Positions 40,764-51,694 of a stretch of DNA of 64,000 bases are shown one piece after another; position 1 is the first letter of the stretch; each line of letters starts with the position of its first letter. The stretch is from Faecalibacterium prausnitzii (GTDB lineage Bacteria; Bacillota; Clostridia; Oscillospirales; Ruminococcaceae). Below the pieces are notes generated by a model, which saw nothing but the letters and a program-made list of their open reading frames with translations, searched no databases and had not been told where the DNA came from. Both the position numbers and the translations under genes were made by a program. The DNA is taken from NCBI RefSeq assembly GCF_003324185.1, contig NZ_PXUP01000012.1:1-64000 (forward strand), in the 5' to 3' direction.

Positions 40764-41809
40764 GCCTTGAAGTCAACATTGAAAAAAAGCTGGACGGCTT
40801 CACCCTCCGCGCCGCCTTTACCGCCGGCAACACCTCCACCGCCCTGCTGGGCGCTTCCGGCTGCGGCAAAAGCATGACATTGCGGTGCATTGCAGGCATT
40901 TTAAAGCCGGATCGCGGACGCATCGTGCTGGACGGGCGGGTGCTGTTTGACAGTGCGCAGCACATCGACCTGCCGCCGCAGCAGCGGGGCGTGGGGCTGC
41001 TGTTCCAGAACTACGCCCTGTTCCCCAATATGACCGTAGAACAGAATATCCTCTGCGGTCTGAAGGCAGAAAAAGACCCCGCCGCCCGCCGCGCTGCCTG
41101 CGCCGAAATGCTGCGTGCCATGCGGCTGGAGACGCTTGCCAAGCGCTATCCCGCCCAGCTTTCCGGCGGGCAGCAGCAGCGCGCCGCGCTGGCACGCATT
41201 CTGGTGGGCAAGCCCCGCATCCTGATGCTGGACGAGCCCTTCAGTGCGCTGGACAGTTACCTGCGGGAAGAGGTAGAGGGCGAGGTAGGCAGCCTGCTGG
41301 CAAACTTTGCGGGCACCGCTCTGCTGGTGACCCACAACCGGGACGAGGCCTACCGCCTTTGCAAAGAAATGATCGTGCTGAACGAGGGGCAGGTGCTGCG
41401 CGCCGGTAGAACAAAAGAGGTTTTTGCCGACCCGCAGAGCATCGCCGCCGCGCGGCTGACCGGCTGCAAAAACATTCTGCCCTGCACCCCGCTGGACAGC
41501 CGCACCGTCCGGATGGACGGCTGGGGCACCACCTTGCGGCTGACGCTGCCCGTCCCGGCGGGCTGCACCGCCGTGGGCATCCGCGCCCACGACTTTACGC
41601 CCTGCGCTACGGATGCGCCCAACGCCATCCCGGTAAAGGCGGTCTCCACCAGTGAAAACCCCTTTGACTGGAACCTCATCTGCACCTCGCCGGAGGGTAC
41701 GGCGCAGCTGTGGTGGAAGGTGGGCAAAACCAGCCTTTCTGCCGCCGCCCCGGAGCCGCCCCAGTATCTGTGTGCCGCCCCGGAGAGCATCATGCCGCTG
41801 AAAGGTTGA
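40760..41809 (+). CDS. modC: Molybdate ABC transporter ATP-binding protein
   Basis: This 349-residue ATPase drives ModAB. Walker A GASGCGKSM is near residues 33-41, the ABC signature LSGGQQQR near residue 133 and Walker B RILMLDEPF near residue 153. The H-loop is VTHNRDEA. The C-terminal part (about 250-345) resembles a TOBE-type regulatory domain that can bind oxyanion. The ATG at 40760 overlaps modB; the longer frame from 40673 lies inside modB and is rejected. Confidence 0.94.
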   Translation: MSLEVNIEKKLDGFTLRAAFTAGNTSTALLGASGCGKSMTLRCIAGILKPDRGRIVLDGRVLFDSAQHIDLPPQQRGVGLLFQNYALFPNMTVEQNILCGLKAEKDPAARRAACAEMLRAMRLETLAKRYPAQLSGGQQQRAALARILVGKPRILMLDEPFSALDSYLREEVEGEVGSLLANFAGTALLVTHNRDEAYRLCKEMIVLNEGQVLRAGRTKEVFADPQSIAAARLTGCKNILPCTPLDSRTVRMDGWGTTLRLTLPVPAGCTAVGIRAHDFTPCATDAPNAIPVKAVSTSENPFDWNLICTSPEGTAQLWWKVGKTSLSAAAPEPPQYLCAAPESIMPLKG

Positions 41810-41886
41810 GAAAACGAATGGCCTGCACTGCGTTCCGGCCATATTCAGCGGAAAGAATCATTTGAAAATAGGGGATTTCCCCACAC

Positions 41887-41930
41887 GCAAAGCAGCCGCT
41901 GCACGGTAAGATGCAGCGGCTGCTTTGCTT
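41887..41930 (+). terminator. Terminator between the mod operon and the glp operon (bidirectional)
   Basis: An 18-bp stem (GCAAAGCAGCCGCTGCA with its complement) stands between converging genes. Confidence 0.88.
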
Positions 41931-41952
41931 ATTTGTGTAAAAAGGGGAGTGC

Positions 41953-42309
41953 TTATGCCATATCGCGGCAGGTCACAATGTCAGCCCCGGTGCCGCAGAC
42001 GTCGGTCAGCACCACATCGCCCACATGGATGGGAGCGTGCAGCACCACGCTGTCCAGCGCTGCGACTACCTCGGCCATCTGTCCCTTGGGCACAGGCTTG
42101 GAAGTCTTGACCGGGCAGCGGGAGTGCAGGCAGCCCTTGGCGCGCACGGTGCTGGTGATGATGCGGGTGGGGTGGGTCAGCTCTTCCTTGCCGTAGGCAA
42201 TGCCGTTGGGGCAGCCGTTACCGGTCACTTTATAGTCGTTGGCTTCATCCACCTGCAGATGGCAGCCCTGCGGGCAGCAGGTGCAAATTACTTCTTTCAT
42301 CTCGCTCAT
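41953..42309 (-). CDS. DUF1667 protein of the glp operon
   Basis: This 118-residue protein is of the DUF1667 family, which often follows the two FAD subunits of anaerobic-type glycerol-3-phosphate dehydrogenase in Firmicutes. Cysteines form CTCCPQGC near residues 9-16, GCPNG near residue 32 and GCLHSRC near residue 58, so an iron-sulfur or other metal site is likely. The start overlaps the stop of the preceding FAD gene by four bases. It may replace the GlpC electron-transfer subunit, which is not found here; that is inference. Confidence 0.87.
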   Translation of the reverse strand: MSEMKEVICTCCPQGCHLQVDEANDYKVTGNGCPNGIAYGKEELTHPTRIITSTVRAKGCLHSRCPVKTSKPVPKGQMAEVVAALDSVVLHAPIHVGDVVLTDVCGTGADIVTCRDMA

Positions 42310-43559
42310 GCCTCCTCGATCTCAATGGTCACTTCGTCCATGGGGGCTCTGTCCAGCAGCACTTTGGGCAGGGCAATGTGCTCCATCTCGCCGGGGGCAA
42401 GGCGGTCACGCTTGAAGCGTGCGATCACCGTATCACCGCTCTTGACAAGGATGGTGCTCTTGCCGCAGATGCGGCGGACGCGGAAGGACACGTTGGTGCT
42501 CTTTTCCACGCCTTCCAGACGGATGCGCTGCGGCAGGGTGTAGCCGAGGTCTGCGCCGGGCTTCACGGTCAGCACACGCCCCACAGCCACAGGGCCGTTC
42601 TGGATATAGTTGGCAGCGGCTGCGCCGGCCAGCTCGCTCTCGCCGGAAACAAAGTCCACCAGATCATGCACCTGCACCACGTTGCCGCAGGCAAACACGC
42701 CGGGGATGCTGGTCTCCATGTTTTCGTACACGATGGCGCCCTTGGTGCGGGGGTCCATCTCGATGCCGGCCTGTTTGGTCAACTCGTTTTCGGGGATCAG
42801 ACCCACGCTCAGCAGAATGGTGTCCACATCGAACTCCATCTCGGTGCCGGGGATGGGCTTGCGGTCGGGGCCAATCTCAGCCACGATGGCCTTTTCCACG
42901 CGGTCCTTGCCCTGAATATCCACGATGGTGTGGGAGAGATACAGGGGAATATCAAAGTCGTTCAGACACTGCACGATGTTGCGGGTCAGGCCGCCGGAGT
43001 AGGGCATTACCTCTACGCAGGCCAGCACCTTTGCGCCCTCAAGGGTCATGCGGCGGGCCATGATCAGGCCGATGTCGCCGCTGCCGAGGATCAGCACCCG
43101 CTTGCCCACCAGATAGCCTTCCATGTTCACATAGCGCTGTGCGGCACCGGCGGTGTACACACCGGCAGGGCGGGTGCCCGGGGTACCAATGGCACCGCGG
43201 GTGCGCTCGCGGCAGCCCATGCCCAGTATGATGCTCTTGGCTTCGATGATCTGGTAGCCGTGCTCCTTGGAGACGCAGTGCACCTTTTTGTCCGGGGTCA
43301 CTTCCAGCACCATGGTGTCCAGCTGCACCTTTACGCCGGTGTCCTTGAGCATCTCAATAAAGCGCCCGGCATACTCCGGGCCGGTGAGTTGCTCGCCAAA
43401 GCGGTGCAAACCAAAGCCGTTATGGATGCACTGGTTCAGAATGCCGCCCAGTTCCTTGTCGCGCTCCAGAATAAGGATGTCGCGCAGACCGCTTTCCCAT
43501 GCCTTGCAGGCAGCAGCAAGGCCCGCAGGGCCGCCGCCAATAATGACCAGATCAACCAT
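42306..43559 (-). CDS. FAD-dependent oxidoreductase, second subunit of a GlpA-like dehydrogenase
   Basis: This 417-residue flavoprotein has the N-terminal FAD motif VIIGGGPAGLAAA (residues 4-16), an inner NAD(P)/FAD motif VLILGSGDIGLIMARR near residue 155, and a VFACGNVV motif near residue 300. It resembles the pyridine-nucleotide-disulfide family, as in the large partner of the split GlpA-type system. The gene overlaps the previous one by eight bases and the DUF1667 gene by four, so three proteins are made in step and likely form a complex. Confidence 0.88.
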   Translation of the reverse strand: MVDLVIIGGGPAGLAAACKAWESGLRDILILERDKELGGILNQCIHNGFGLHRFGEQLTGPEYAGRFIEMLKDTGVKVQLDTMVLEVTPDKKVHCVSKEHGYQIIEAKSIILGMGCRERTRGAIGTPGTRPAGVYTAGAAQRYVNMEGYLVGKRVLILGSGDIGLIMARRMTLEGAKVLACVEVMPYSGGLTRNIVQCLNDFDIPLYLSHTIVDIQGKDRVEKAIVAEIGPDRKPIPGTEMEFDVDTILLSVGLIPENELTKQAGIEMDPRTKGAIVYENMETSIPGVFACGNVVQVHDLVDFVSGESELAGAAAANYIQNGPVAVGRVLTVKPGADLGYTLPQRIRLEGVEKSTNVSFRVRRICGKSTILVKSGDTVIARFKRDRLAPGEMEHIALPKVLLDRAPMDEVTIEIEEA

Positions 43560-44997
43560 TGTTCTTTCCTCCTACCTTCGTTTCGCTGAGCAGAACGTTC
43601 GAGCCGTCCTTGTCCTGCAGGATGTCCAAGGGGTCTATGCCCAGCTCGCGGCTGATCAGCTCCAGCACGCGGGGGCCGCAGAAACCGCCCTGGCACCGAC
43701 CCATGCCTGCACCGGCGCGGCGCTTGACGCCGTCGATGGTGTTGGCAGGCACCTCGCTGTGGAGAGCTGCCAAGATCTCGCCCTCGGTGATGGTCTCGCA
43801 GCGGCAGATCACGCGGCCGTAGGCGGGCTGCTCCTTGACCAGTGCTGCCTTTTCCTCTGCGGAAAGCTCCTTGAAGCGGATGTGGCGGCGGCCGTCCTTG
43901 TAGTCGGCCTTTTCTGTGCCCAGAACACCGCGCTGCTGCAGGATGGCAACGGCTTCCTCCGCAACCGCCGGGGCAGCGGACAGGCCGGGGCTCTTCATGC
44001 CGGCCAAATCGATCCAGCCGGGTGCTTCCGGCTCTTCGCCAATGATAAAATCGTCCACGTCCAGATTGGCGCGCACGCCTGCAAAGCTGCGGATGGACTC
44101 GCCGAAGTTGATACTGGGCACACTGCGCTGGGCAGTGGCCTTGACAAATTCCAGACCGCTGCTGGTGCAGGAGGTGTCGTTGCCCTTCACAGGCTCTGCG
44201 TTGGGGCCGACGAGCAGGTTGCCGTGCACGGTGGGTGCCACCAGAACGCCCTTGCCCAGCTCGTTGGGGCACTGGAAGATGACGTGGCTCACACGGGTGC
44301 CCTCGCTCTTGTCCAGCAGATAGTACTCGCCCCGGGTGGGAATGATGTGGAAGTTGGCGGGCTCCACCATGGAGTGTACTTTGTCTGCCCAGATACCGGC
44401 AGCGTTGATGACGCAGCGGGTCTCCACCGTGCCGCCGGGCACGGTCAGGCGGTAGCCGCCCTCGATGGCTTCGGCATTGGTCACTTTGCAGCTGCGGCGC
44501 AGCTCCACGCCGTTGCGTACCGCCACCTCGGTCATGGCCAGTGCATACTCCCACGGGTTCACGATGGCGGCGCTGGGTGCCCACAGTGCACCGCAGACCT
44601 TTTCAGAAAGGTTCGGCTCCATGGCAAGGGTCTCTTCCTTGGAAAGGATCTTCATGTCGGGCACGCCGTTTGCGGTGCCGTTCTCGAACAGATGCTGCAA
44701 ATGGGGCAGTTCCTTCTCGTCCAGTGCCAGCACCAGCGAGCCGCACTGCTTATAGGAGACATCCAGCTTTGCGCAGATCTCCTTTGCCAGCGCCACGCCG
44801 CGCACGTTCAGCCGTGCCATGCGGGTGCCGGGGGCGGGGTCGTAGCCTGCGTGGAGAATGGCGCTGTTGGCCTTGGTGGTGCAGTCTGCCACATCGTTCT
44901 CGGCCTCAAGAATGACCACCTTGTTGTCGTAGCGCGACAGTGCGTAGGCGGTAGCGGCACCGATGACGCCACAGCCGATGATTGCTACATCATACAT
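43552..44997 (-). CDS. glpA: Glycerol-3-phosphate dehydrogenase-like FAD protein with BFD-type iron-sulfur domain
   Basis: This 481-residue flavoprotein belongs to the DAO/GlpA family: AIIGCGVIGAATAYAL at residues 5-20 binds FAD. The C-terminal region (about 385-470) is a BFD-like [2Fe-2S] domain with CRCETITEGEI and CQGGFCGP. It should oxidise glycerol 3-phosphate to dihydroxyacetone phosphate. I chose the ATG at 44997 after GGAGG; the frame reaching 45078 runs through the leader terminator. It is the first gene of the operon controlled by the leader at 45061-45110 and the GlpP antiterminator encoded upstream. Confidence 0.87.
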   Translation of the reverse strand: MYDVAIIGCGVIGAATAYALSRYDNKVVILEAENDVADCTTKANSAILHAGYDPAPGTRMARLNVRGVALAKEICAKLDVSYKQCGSLVLALDEKELPHLQHLFENGTANGVPDMKILSKEETLAMEPNLSEKVCGALWAPSAAIVNPWEYALAMTEVAVRNGVELRRSCKVTNAEAIEGGYRLTVPGGTVETRCVINAAGIWADKVHSMVEPANFHIIPTRGEYYLLDKSEGTRVSHVIFQCPNELGKGVLVAPTVHGNLLVGPNAEPVKGNDTSCTSSGLEFVKATAQRSVPSINFGESIRSFAGVRANLDVDDFIIGEEPEAPGWIDLAGMKSPGLSAAPAVAEEAVAILQQRGVLGTEKADYKDGRRHIRFKELSAEEKAALVKEQPAYGRVICRCETITEGEILAALHSEVPANTIDGVKRRAGAGMGRCQGGFCGPRVLELISRELGIDPLDILQDKDGSNVLLSETKVGGKNNG

Positions 44998-45060
44998 TGT
45001 TCTTTTCCTCCTGTCCGTTCTGCCTTGGCCCGTCGGGAGCTGGGCAGCTGTTGATGGCAC

Positions 45061-45110
45061 AAAAAAAGAGCGAACCAAAACAAAGGCAACTGCCCTTGTC
45101 CGTTTCGCTC
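45061..45110 (-). terminator. Leader terminator of the glp operon, probable GlpP target
   Basis: On the minus strand GAGCGAA...TTCGCTC encloses ACAAGGGCA/TGCCTTTGT and is followed by seven T. It stands about 35 bases downstream of the promoter's likely start and about 65 bases before glpA. In Bacillus, GlpP bound to glycerol 3-phosphate lets RNA polymerase pass such a leader terminator. Confidence 0.82.
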
Positions 45111-45145
45111 ATATCTCCTGAAACAAACAGCACTTGTTTACTCTT

Positions 45146-45174
45146 ATGATACCCTGTCCCTGCACAAAAAGCAA
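45146..45174 (-). promoter_or_regulatory. Promoter of the glp operon
   Basis: On the minus strand TTGCTT and TATCAT are separated by 17 bases, between glpP and the leader terminator. Confidence 0.6.
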
Positions 45175-45238
45175 GGTGTTTTGCACTTTTTGTGAAACCC
45201 TTACAAAAAACACCGGTTGCTTTTGCGCAGAATGCGGG

Positions 45239-45805
45239 TCACATATCCCATACCGCCTGATTGGTGGTGGAAATGGCAGTGATTCCGGCTTCCAGCGCGG
45301 CCATCACGTCCTCTTTATCAGCAATAAGGCCGCCGGCGAGCACCGGCACTTTGGCGGTAGCGCACACCCGGCGCAGGATCTTGGGCATGGTGCCGGGCAG
45401 CAGGTCCAGACAGTCCGGCAGATTTGGCGGAATCTTATCCAAGCTTTCCAGTGCGATGGAATCCAGCAGGAATACCCGCAGAATGGCGGCCAGCCCAAGC
45501 TCCTTGGCACGGCGGATGAAGGACTGCCGGGTGGAGATGATGCCGTCGGCCTCGGTGGTGCTGCGGATAAAGTCCACCGCCACCTCCTTACCAGCAAGCC
45601 CTGCGATAAGGTCTACATGCACTGCGGCAAAGCGCCCGGCTTCGTGGATGCGGCGCACAATGGAGGCAATATTGCAGATATCTCCGTATAATACGAATAC
45701 CACCCGGATGTTCTCGTTGGTCAGCGCATTGCAAAGCCCGGCATCGTCCTTGACGGCCGCAATGACCGGTGTTTCCTGAATGGCATCCATCAGCTCCTGC
45801 TTCAT
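45239..45805 (-). CDS. glpP: Glycerol-3-phosphate-responsive antiterminator GlpP
   Basis: This 188-residue TIM-barrel-like protein is colinear with GlpP: PVIAAVKDD at residues 12-20, VVFVLYGDI near residue 35, VHVDLIAGLAGKEVAVDFI near residue 55 and PVLAGGLIADKEDV near residue 157. GlpP binds glycerol 3-phosphate and the leader RNA of glp genes. The ATG at 45805 follows GGAGGAAAG. The gene lies 35 bases after an M20 amidohydrolase gene and 241 bases before glpA, whose leader has a terminator. Confidence 0.92.
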   Translation of the reverse strand: MKQELMDAIQETPVIAAVKDDAGLCNALTNENIRVVFVLYGDICNIASIVRRIHEAGRFAAVHVDLIAGLAGKEVAVDFIRSTTEADGIISTRQSFIRRAKELGLAAILRVFLLDSIALESLDKIPPNLPDCLDLLPGTMPKILRRVCATAKVPVLAGGLIADKEDVMAALEAGITAISTTNQAVWDM

Positions 45806-45840
45806 AGCTTTCCTCCTGCCCGGCGTTCTGTGGGGCAATT

Positions 45841-47058
45841 TTACTGGTGCTCTGCCAGCCAGCGCAGCGCCATATAGGTGTAGGCTGCCGTGCCGCGGTA
45901 CAGGATGCTGTCATCAAAGCGCACCTTGGGGTGGTGCTGGCCGTAGGTGTAGCCCTCCTTGGCGTTGCCAGCAGCTAAGAACATGCTCACGGTGGGCACC
46001 TCGTGGCTGACAAAGGCGAAGTCCTCGCTGCCGCCGCCGGGCTTGCCGCCGGTGAGCGGGGTCATATCCATAGCGCCCTTGCCCAGCAACTCGGTCATAT
46101 AGGTCAGGGCGTTACCCGCCAGCGGGGTGTCCACCACCATGCAGGGGCAGTAATCGCTGAACTCCACCTCGGCGGTGCAGCGGTAGGCGGTGGCCACGCC
46201 CTGCGCAATTTCGGTCATGCGCTGATGGATAAGGGCACTGACCTTCTGCTCCGGGTCCACGGTGCGGATGGTGCCCCACATATCGGCAGTATCCGGGATG
46301 ACGTTGGAAGCCTTGCCTGCCTCGAACCGGCCGGTGGTGAACACGCCAAAGCCTGCGGGGTCCAGCTCGCGGCTGTTGATCTCCTGCAGGGCAATGTGGA
46401 TGTGCGCCGCTGCGGTGATGGGGTCGATGCAGGCGTTGGGCATGGAGCCGTGGCCGCCCTTGCCGTGCACAACGATGTGATACTGCTCACAGCTGGCCAT
46501 GGTGATGCCGCCGCCCGGCACCAGCACCATACCGGCGGGCAGGGGCATCCCGGCCAGCACATGGAACATGACCGCTGCGTCTACCTTGGGGTTCTCCAGC
46601 AGGCCACTGTTTATCATATCCAGCGAGCCCTGAAAGATCTCCTCTGCGGGCTGGAACTCCAGCTTTACCGTGCCTTCGATCTCGTCTTCATGCTCCTTGA
46701 GCAGCTTGGCTGCGCCCAGCACCATGGCAGTGTGCATATCGTGGCCGCAGCCGTGCATCTTGCCGGGCAGCTCAGAGGAAAACTCCTCGCCGGATTCCTC
46801 CTGCAGGGGCAAAGCGTCCATGTCGCCCCGCAGCAGGATCACCTTGCCGGGGCGTTTGCCCCCTGCAAGCGCCACCACGCCGCACTTGCCGCAGTCCTGC
46901 GGGGTGTAGCCCATCTCGGTCAGCGCTTTTTTGACCAGTGCCTTGGTCTGGGGCAGGTCAAAGCCCACCTCCGGGTGACGGTGCAGTGTGCGCCGCCATT
47001 CCTGCAGCTGCGGTTCCAGCGCCTTGGCGGTTTCCAACAGTTTTTCCGGTGCGATCAT
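45841..47058 (-). CDS. M20-family amidohydrolase (amino-acid N-deacylase type)
   Basis: This 405-residue zinc hydrolase is similar to hippurate or N-acyl-amino-acid hydrolases. Metal ligands are visible in GCGHDMHTAM near residues 100-109, PAEE near residue 138 and the C-terminal GSEDFAFVS near residue 355. RRTLHRHPEVGFD near residue 22 is the family opening. It has no signal peptide. The start at 47058 follows a GAGGGAG at some distance; the frame extending to 47106 is less likely. The natural substrate is not evident. It stands between secA and glpP and may be cotranscribed with glpP. Confidence 0.9.
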   Translation of the reverse strand: MIAPEKLLETAKALEPQLQEWRRTLHRHPEVGFDLPQTKALVKKALTEMGYTPQDCGKCGVVALAGGKRPGKVILLRGDMDALPLQEESGEEFSSELPGKMHGCGHDMHTAMVLGAAKLLKEHEDEIEGTVKLEFQPAEEIFQGSLDMINSGLLENPKVDAAVMFHVLAGMPLPAGMVLVPGGGITMASCEQYHIVVHGKGGHGSMPNACIDPITAAAHIHIALQEINSRELDPAGFGVFTTGRFEAGKASNVIPDTADMWGTIRTVDPEQKVSALIHQRMTEIAQGVATAYRCTAEVEFSDYCPCMVVDTPLAGNALTYMTELLGKGAMDMTPLTGGKPGGGSEDFAFVSHEVPTVSMFLAAGNAKEGYTYGQHHPKVRFDDSILYRGTAAYTYMALRWLAEHQ

Positions 47059-47084
47059 TGTAAAATCAACTCCCTCTGAATTTA

Positions 47085-47122
47085 TGCGGAAAGCCCTCTC
47101 GGCCACGGCAGGGAGGGCTTTG
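47085..47122 (-). terminator. Terminator after secA
   Basis: On the minus strand AAAGCCCTC and GAGGGCTTT form a stem, with the loop CCTGCCGTGGCC region inside; the final TTT is short. Confidence 0.65.
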
Positions 47123-47130
47123 CCTTACGG

Positions 47131-49971
<2,841 letters not shown>

Positions 49972-50041
49972 AGGTCACACCTCATAAATCTTAAAAATCG
50001 GGCTGTGATGCGCCCGGAATCGCGCATAACAATACAAGTAT

Positions 50042-50070
50042 ATGATACACCAAAGCAGCAGACACGTCAA
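50042..50070 (-). promoter_or_regulatory. Promoter of secA
   Basis: On the minus strand TTGACG and TATCAT are separated by 17 bases, about 70 bases before the start codon. Confidence 0.65.
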
Positions 50071-50236
50071 ACCTGCAAGGCTATTTTAGCCCGTTTTTAC
50101 ATGAACTTTCTGTAAAAAGATGCTGCAAGCCGTTCACAGATCCCCGATCTCCCGGCAGCACACTTTATTTTCGCCCTATCGCTTTGGGGAGAATCGTGGT
50201 AGAATAGGGCTATCATTGATAGGGAGGGCTGTACTT

Positions 50237-51073
50237 ATGCTCAAACGGCTGCGCACTGCGCACCCCATTCTTTATTGTATCCTGTCCGAGGTGCTGTTCC
50301 TTGGCAGCATGGTTTTGTTCAGCCTGCTGGCTACCATCGGGCTGGCAGCGGCAGGCGCGGATTTTGACACCATGGACGGCTATCTGCTGGGTTCTGTGCA
50401 GGAGGCTGTGGGGCTGGCGGTGGCGCTTTTGCTGCTGGCCCGCACCGGCAGACTTGATCTGTTGCACCGGCGCGGCTGCGGCTTTCTGAACGGAATGCTG
50501 GTGGGCATGTACCCGCTGTTCTTCATCGGGTATACGACCGTTGGGACGCTGGCCTTTGACCGCCCGGACACGCCGCTGCTGCCGCTGCCCCGCATCCTGA
50601 CCTTTATGCTGAACATGATCCTTGTGGGCGTGGCTGAGGAGCTGGTGTTCCGTGGCATCATTGCCCAGACCCTGCTGGAGCGCTACGGCACCGCCCGTGC
50701 CGGGGTGTGGAAGGCCTGCCTTGTGTCCGGCGTGCTGTTCGGCGCGGCGCACCTGAGCAATCTGCTCGGCTCGGAAGCCTTTGGCGTGCTGATGCAGTGC
50801 GTGTTTGCGGCCTCGCTGGGCGTGATGTTGGCCGCCATCTACTTCCGCACCGGCAATCTGTGGGTGACGGTGTTCCTGCACAGCGCCATGGACATTGCCG
50901 CCATGCTCATCGGTGGGCTGTACGGCACCACCAGTGTGGCCGAGAGCGTGAGCGGCTACGATGCCTCGCGGCTGCTGTCGGTGGCGGTGTACCTGATCCC
51001 CACCCTGTTTCTGCTGCGCAAAAAGAAGCTGCCGGAGGTGCAGCTGTACTGGGGCGGCATTGTAAAAAATTAA
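50237..51073 (+). CDS. CPBP-family intramembrane glutamic protease
   Basis: This 278-residue membrane protein has about seven hydrophobic helices and the motifs of CAAX/CPBP proteases: EELVFRG (near residue 134), FGAAHLSN (near residue 169), and HSAMD (near residue 216). In bacteria these enzymes are linked to bacteriocin immunity or cleavage of membrane substrates. The start at 50237 follows AGGGAGG. It is transcribed away from secA and lies 156 bases before rpsO. Confidence 0.9.
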   Translation: MLKRLRTAHPILYCILSEVLFLGSMVLFSLLATIGLAAAGADFDTMDGYLLGSVQEAVGLAVALLLLARTGRLDLLHRRGCGFLNGMLVGMYPLFFIGYTTVGTLAFDRPDTPLLPLPRILTFMLNMILVGVAEELVFRGIIAQTLLERYGTARAGVWKACLVSGVLFGAAHLSNLLGSEAFGVLMQCVFAASLGVMLAAIYFRTGNLWVTVFLHSAMDIAAMLIGGLYGTTSVAESVSGYDASRLLSVAVYLIPTLFLLRKKKLPEVQLYWGGIVKN

Positions 51074-51094
51074 GGCTTGCGGACAAAAATCTTC

Positions 51095-51123
51095 TTGCAA
51101 TCTGCTGTGCAATCTGGTATACT
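51095..51123 (+). promoter_or_regulatory. Promoter of rpsO
   Basis: TTGCAA and TATACT are separated by 17 bases, about 107 bases before the start codon, leaving a long leader. Confidence 0.7.
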
Positions 51124-51137
51124 GTATCTGTTACCGT

Positions 51138-51193
51138 GGCACGGGGCTGGGAGTATGCCCGTTTTTGGGAGAACCGTTTCCCGCCGCTGTGCC
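51138..51193 (+). promoter_or_regulatory. Structured leader of rpsO: candidate S15-binding autoregulatory RNA
   Basis: GGCAC (51138-51142) pairs with GTGCC (51189-51193). Inside, CGGGGC...GCCCG and GGGA...TCCC form two further helices, which gives a three-way junction. S15 represses its own translation through such leaders in several phyla, and junction-type structures mimic its 16S rRNA site. The exact class is not identified. Confidence 0.45.
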
Positions 51194-51229
51194 ATAGGCA
51201 GATAAATTACTTGAAAGAGGTACTGTATT

Positions 51230-51484
51230 ATGAATAAGCAGGAAGTTATGGCCAAAGTCGCTCTGACCGAGAAGGACACTGGCTCCCCCGAGGTTCAGGT
51301 CGCTCTGCTGACCGCTCACATCAACGAGCTGAACGAGCACCTGAAGAAGAACCCTAACGATCACCACAGCCGCCGCGGTCTGCTGAAGATGGTTGGCCGT
51401 CGCCGCAATCTGCTGGCTTATCTCCAGAAGAAGGACATCGAGCGTTACCGTGCTCTGATCGCAACTCTGGGTCTGCGTAAGTAA
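51230..51484 (+). CDS. rpsO: 30S ribosomal protein S15
   Basis: This 84-residue protein binds 16S rRNA early in small-subunit assembly. The [17 protein letters not shown] segment near residue 12 and [18 protein letters not shown] (in parts) near residue 45 are the family core. It is slightly shorter than the E. coli protein (89). It is followed by its own terminator, and pnp comes next, the classic rpsO-pnp order. Confidence 0.98.
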   Translation: MNKQEVMAKVALTEKDTGSPEVQVALLTAHINELNEHLKKNPNDHHSRRGLLKMVGRRRNLLAYLQKKDIERYRALIATLGLRK

Positions 51485-51492
51485 TTTTAACG

Positions 51493-51530
51493 GAGGGCAG
51501 GTACCGCAAAGGTACCTGCCCTTTGCTTTA
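51493..51530 (+). terminator. Terminator between rpsO and pnp
   Basis: The stem GGGCAGGTACC and GGTACCTGCCC is followed by TTTGCTTTAT. Confidence 0.85.
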
Positions 51531-51630
51531 TGTATAGCTCCATGTATCCCATGCGCACAAAATAGCGGTGGCAGCGTATTGCAGCAGTAAATCGAACGCC
51601 CGTGCCTGCGGGCAGGGACGCTGGATTTAT

Positions 51631-51639
51631 TGCTATAAT
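51631..51639 (+). promoter_or_regulatory. Extended -10 promoter element of pnp
   Basis: TGCTATAAT is a full extended -10 element 56 bases before the start codon; no good -35 is seen. Confidence 0.5.
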
Positions 51640-51694
51640 GCGCACGCCACGGCTTTTTGGATAGAACGATCCGAAAAACAAGGAGGCAGAAACA

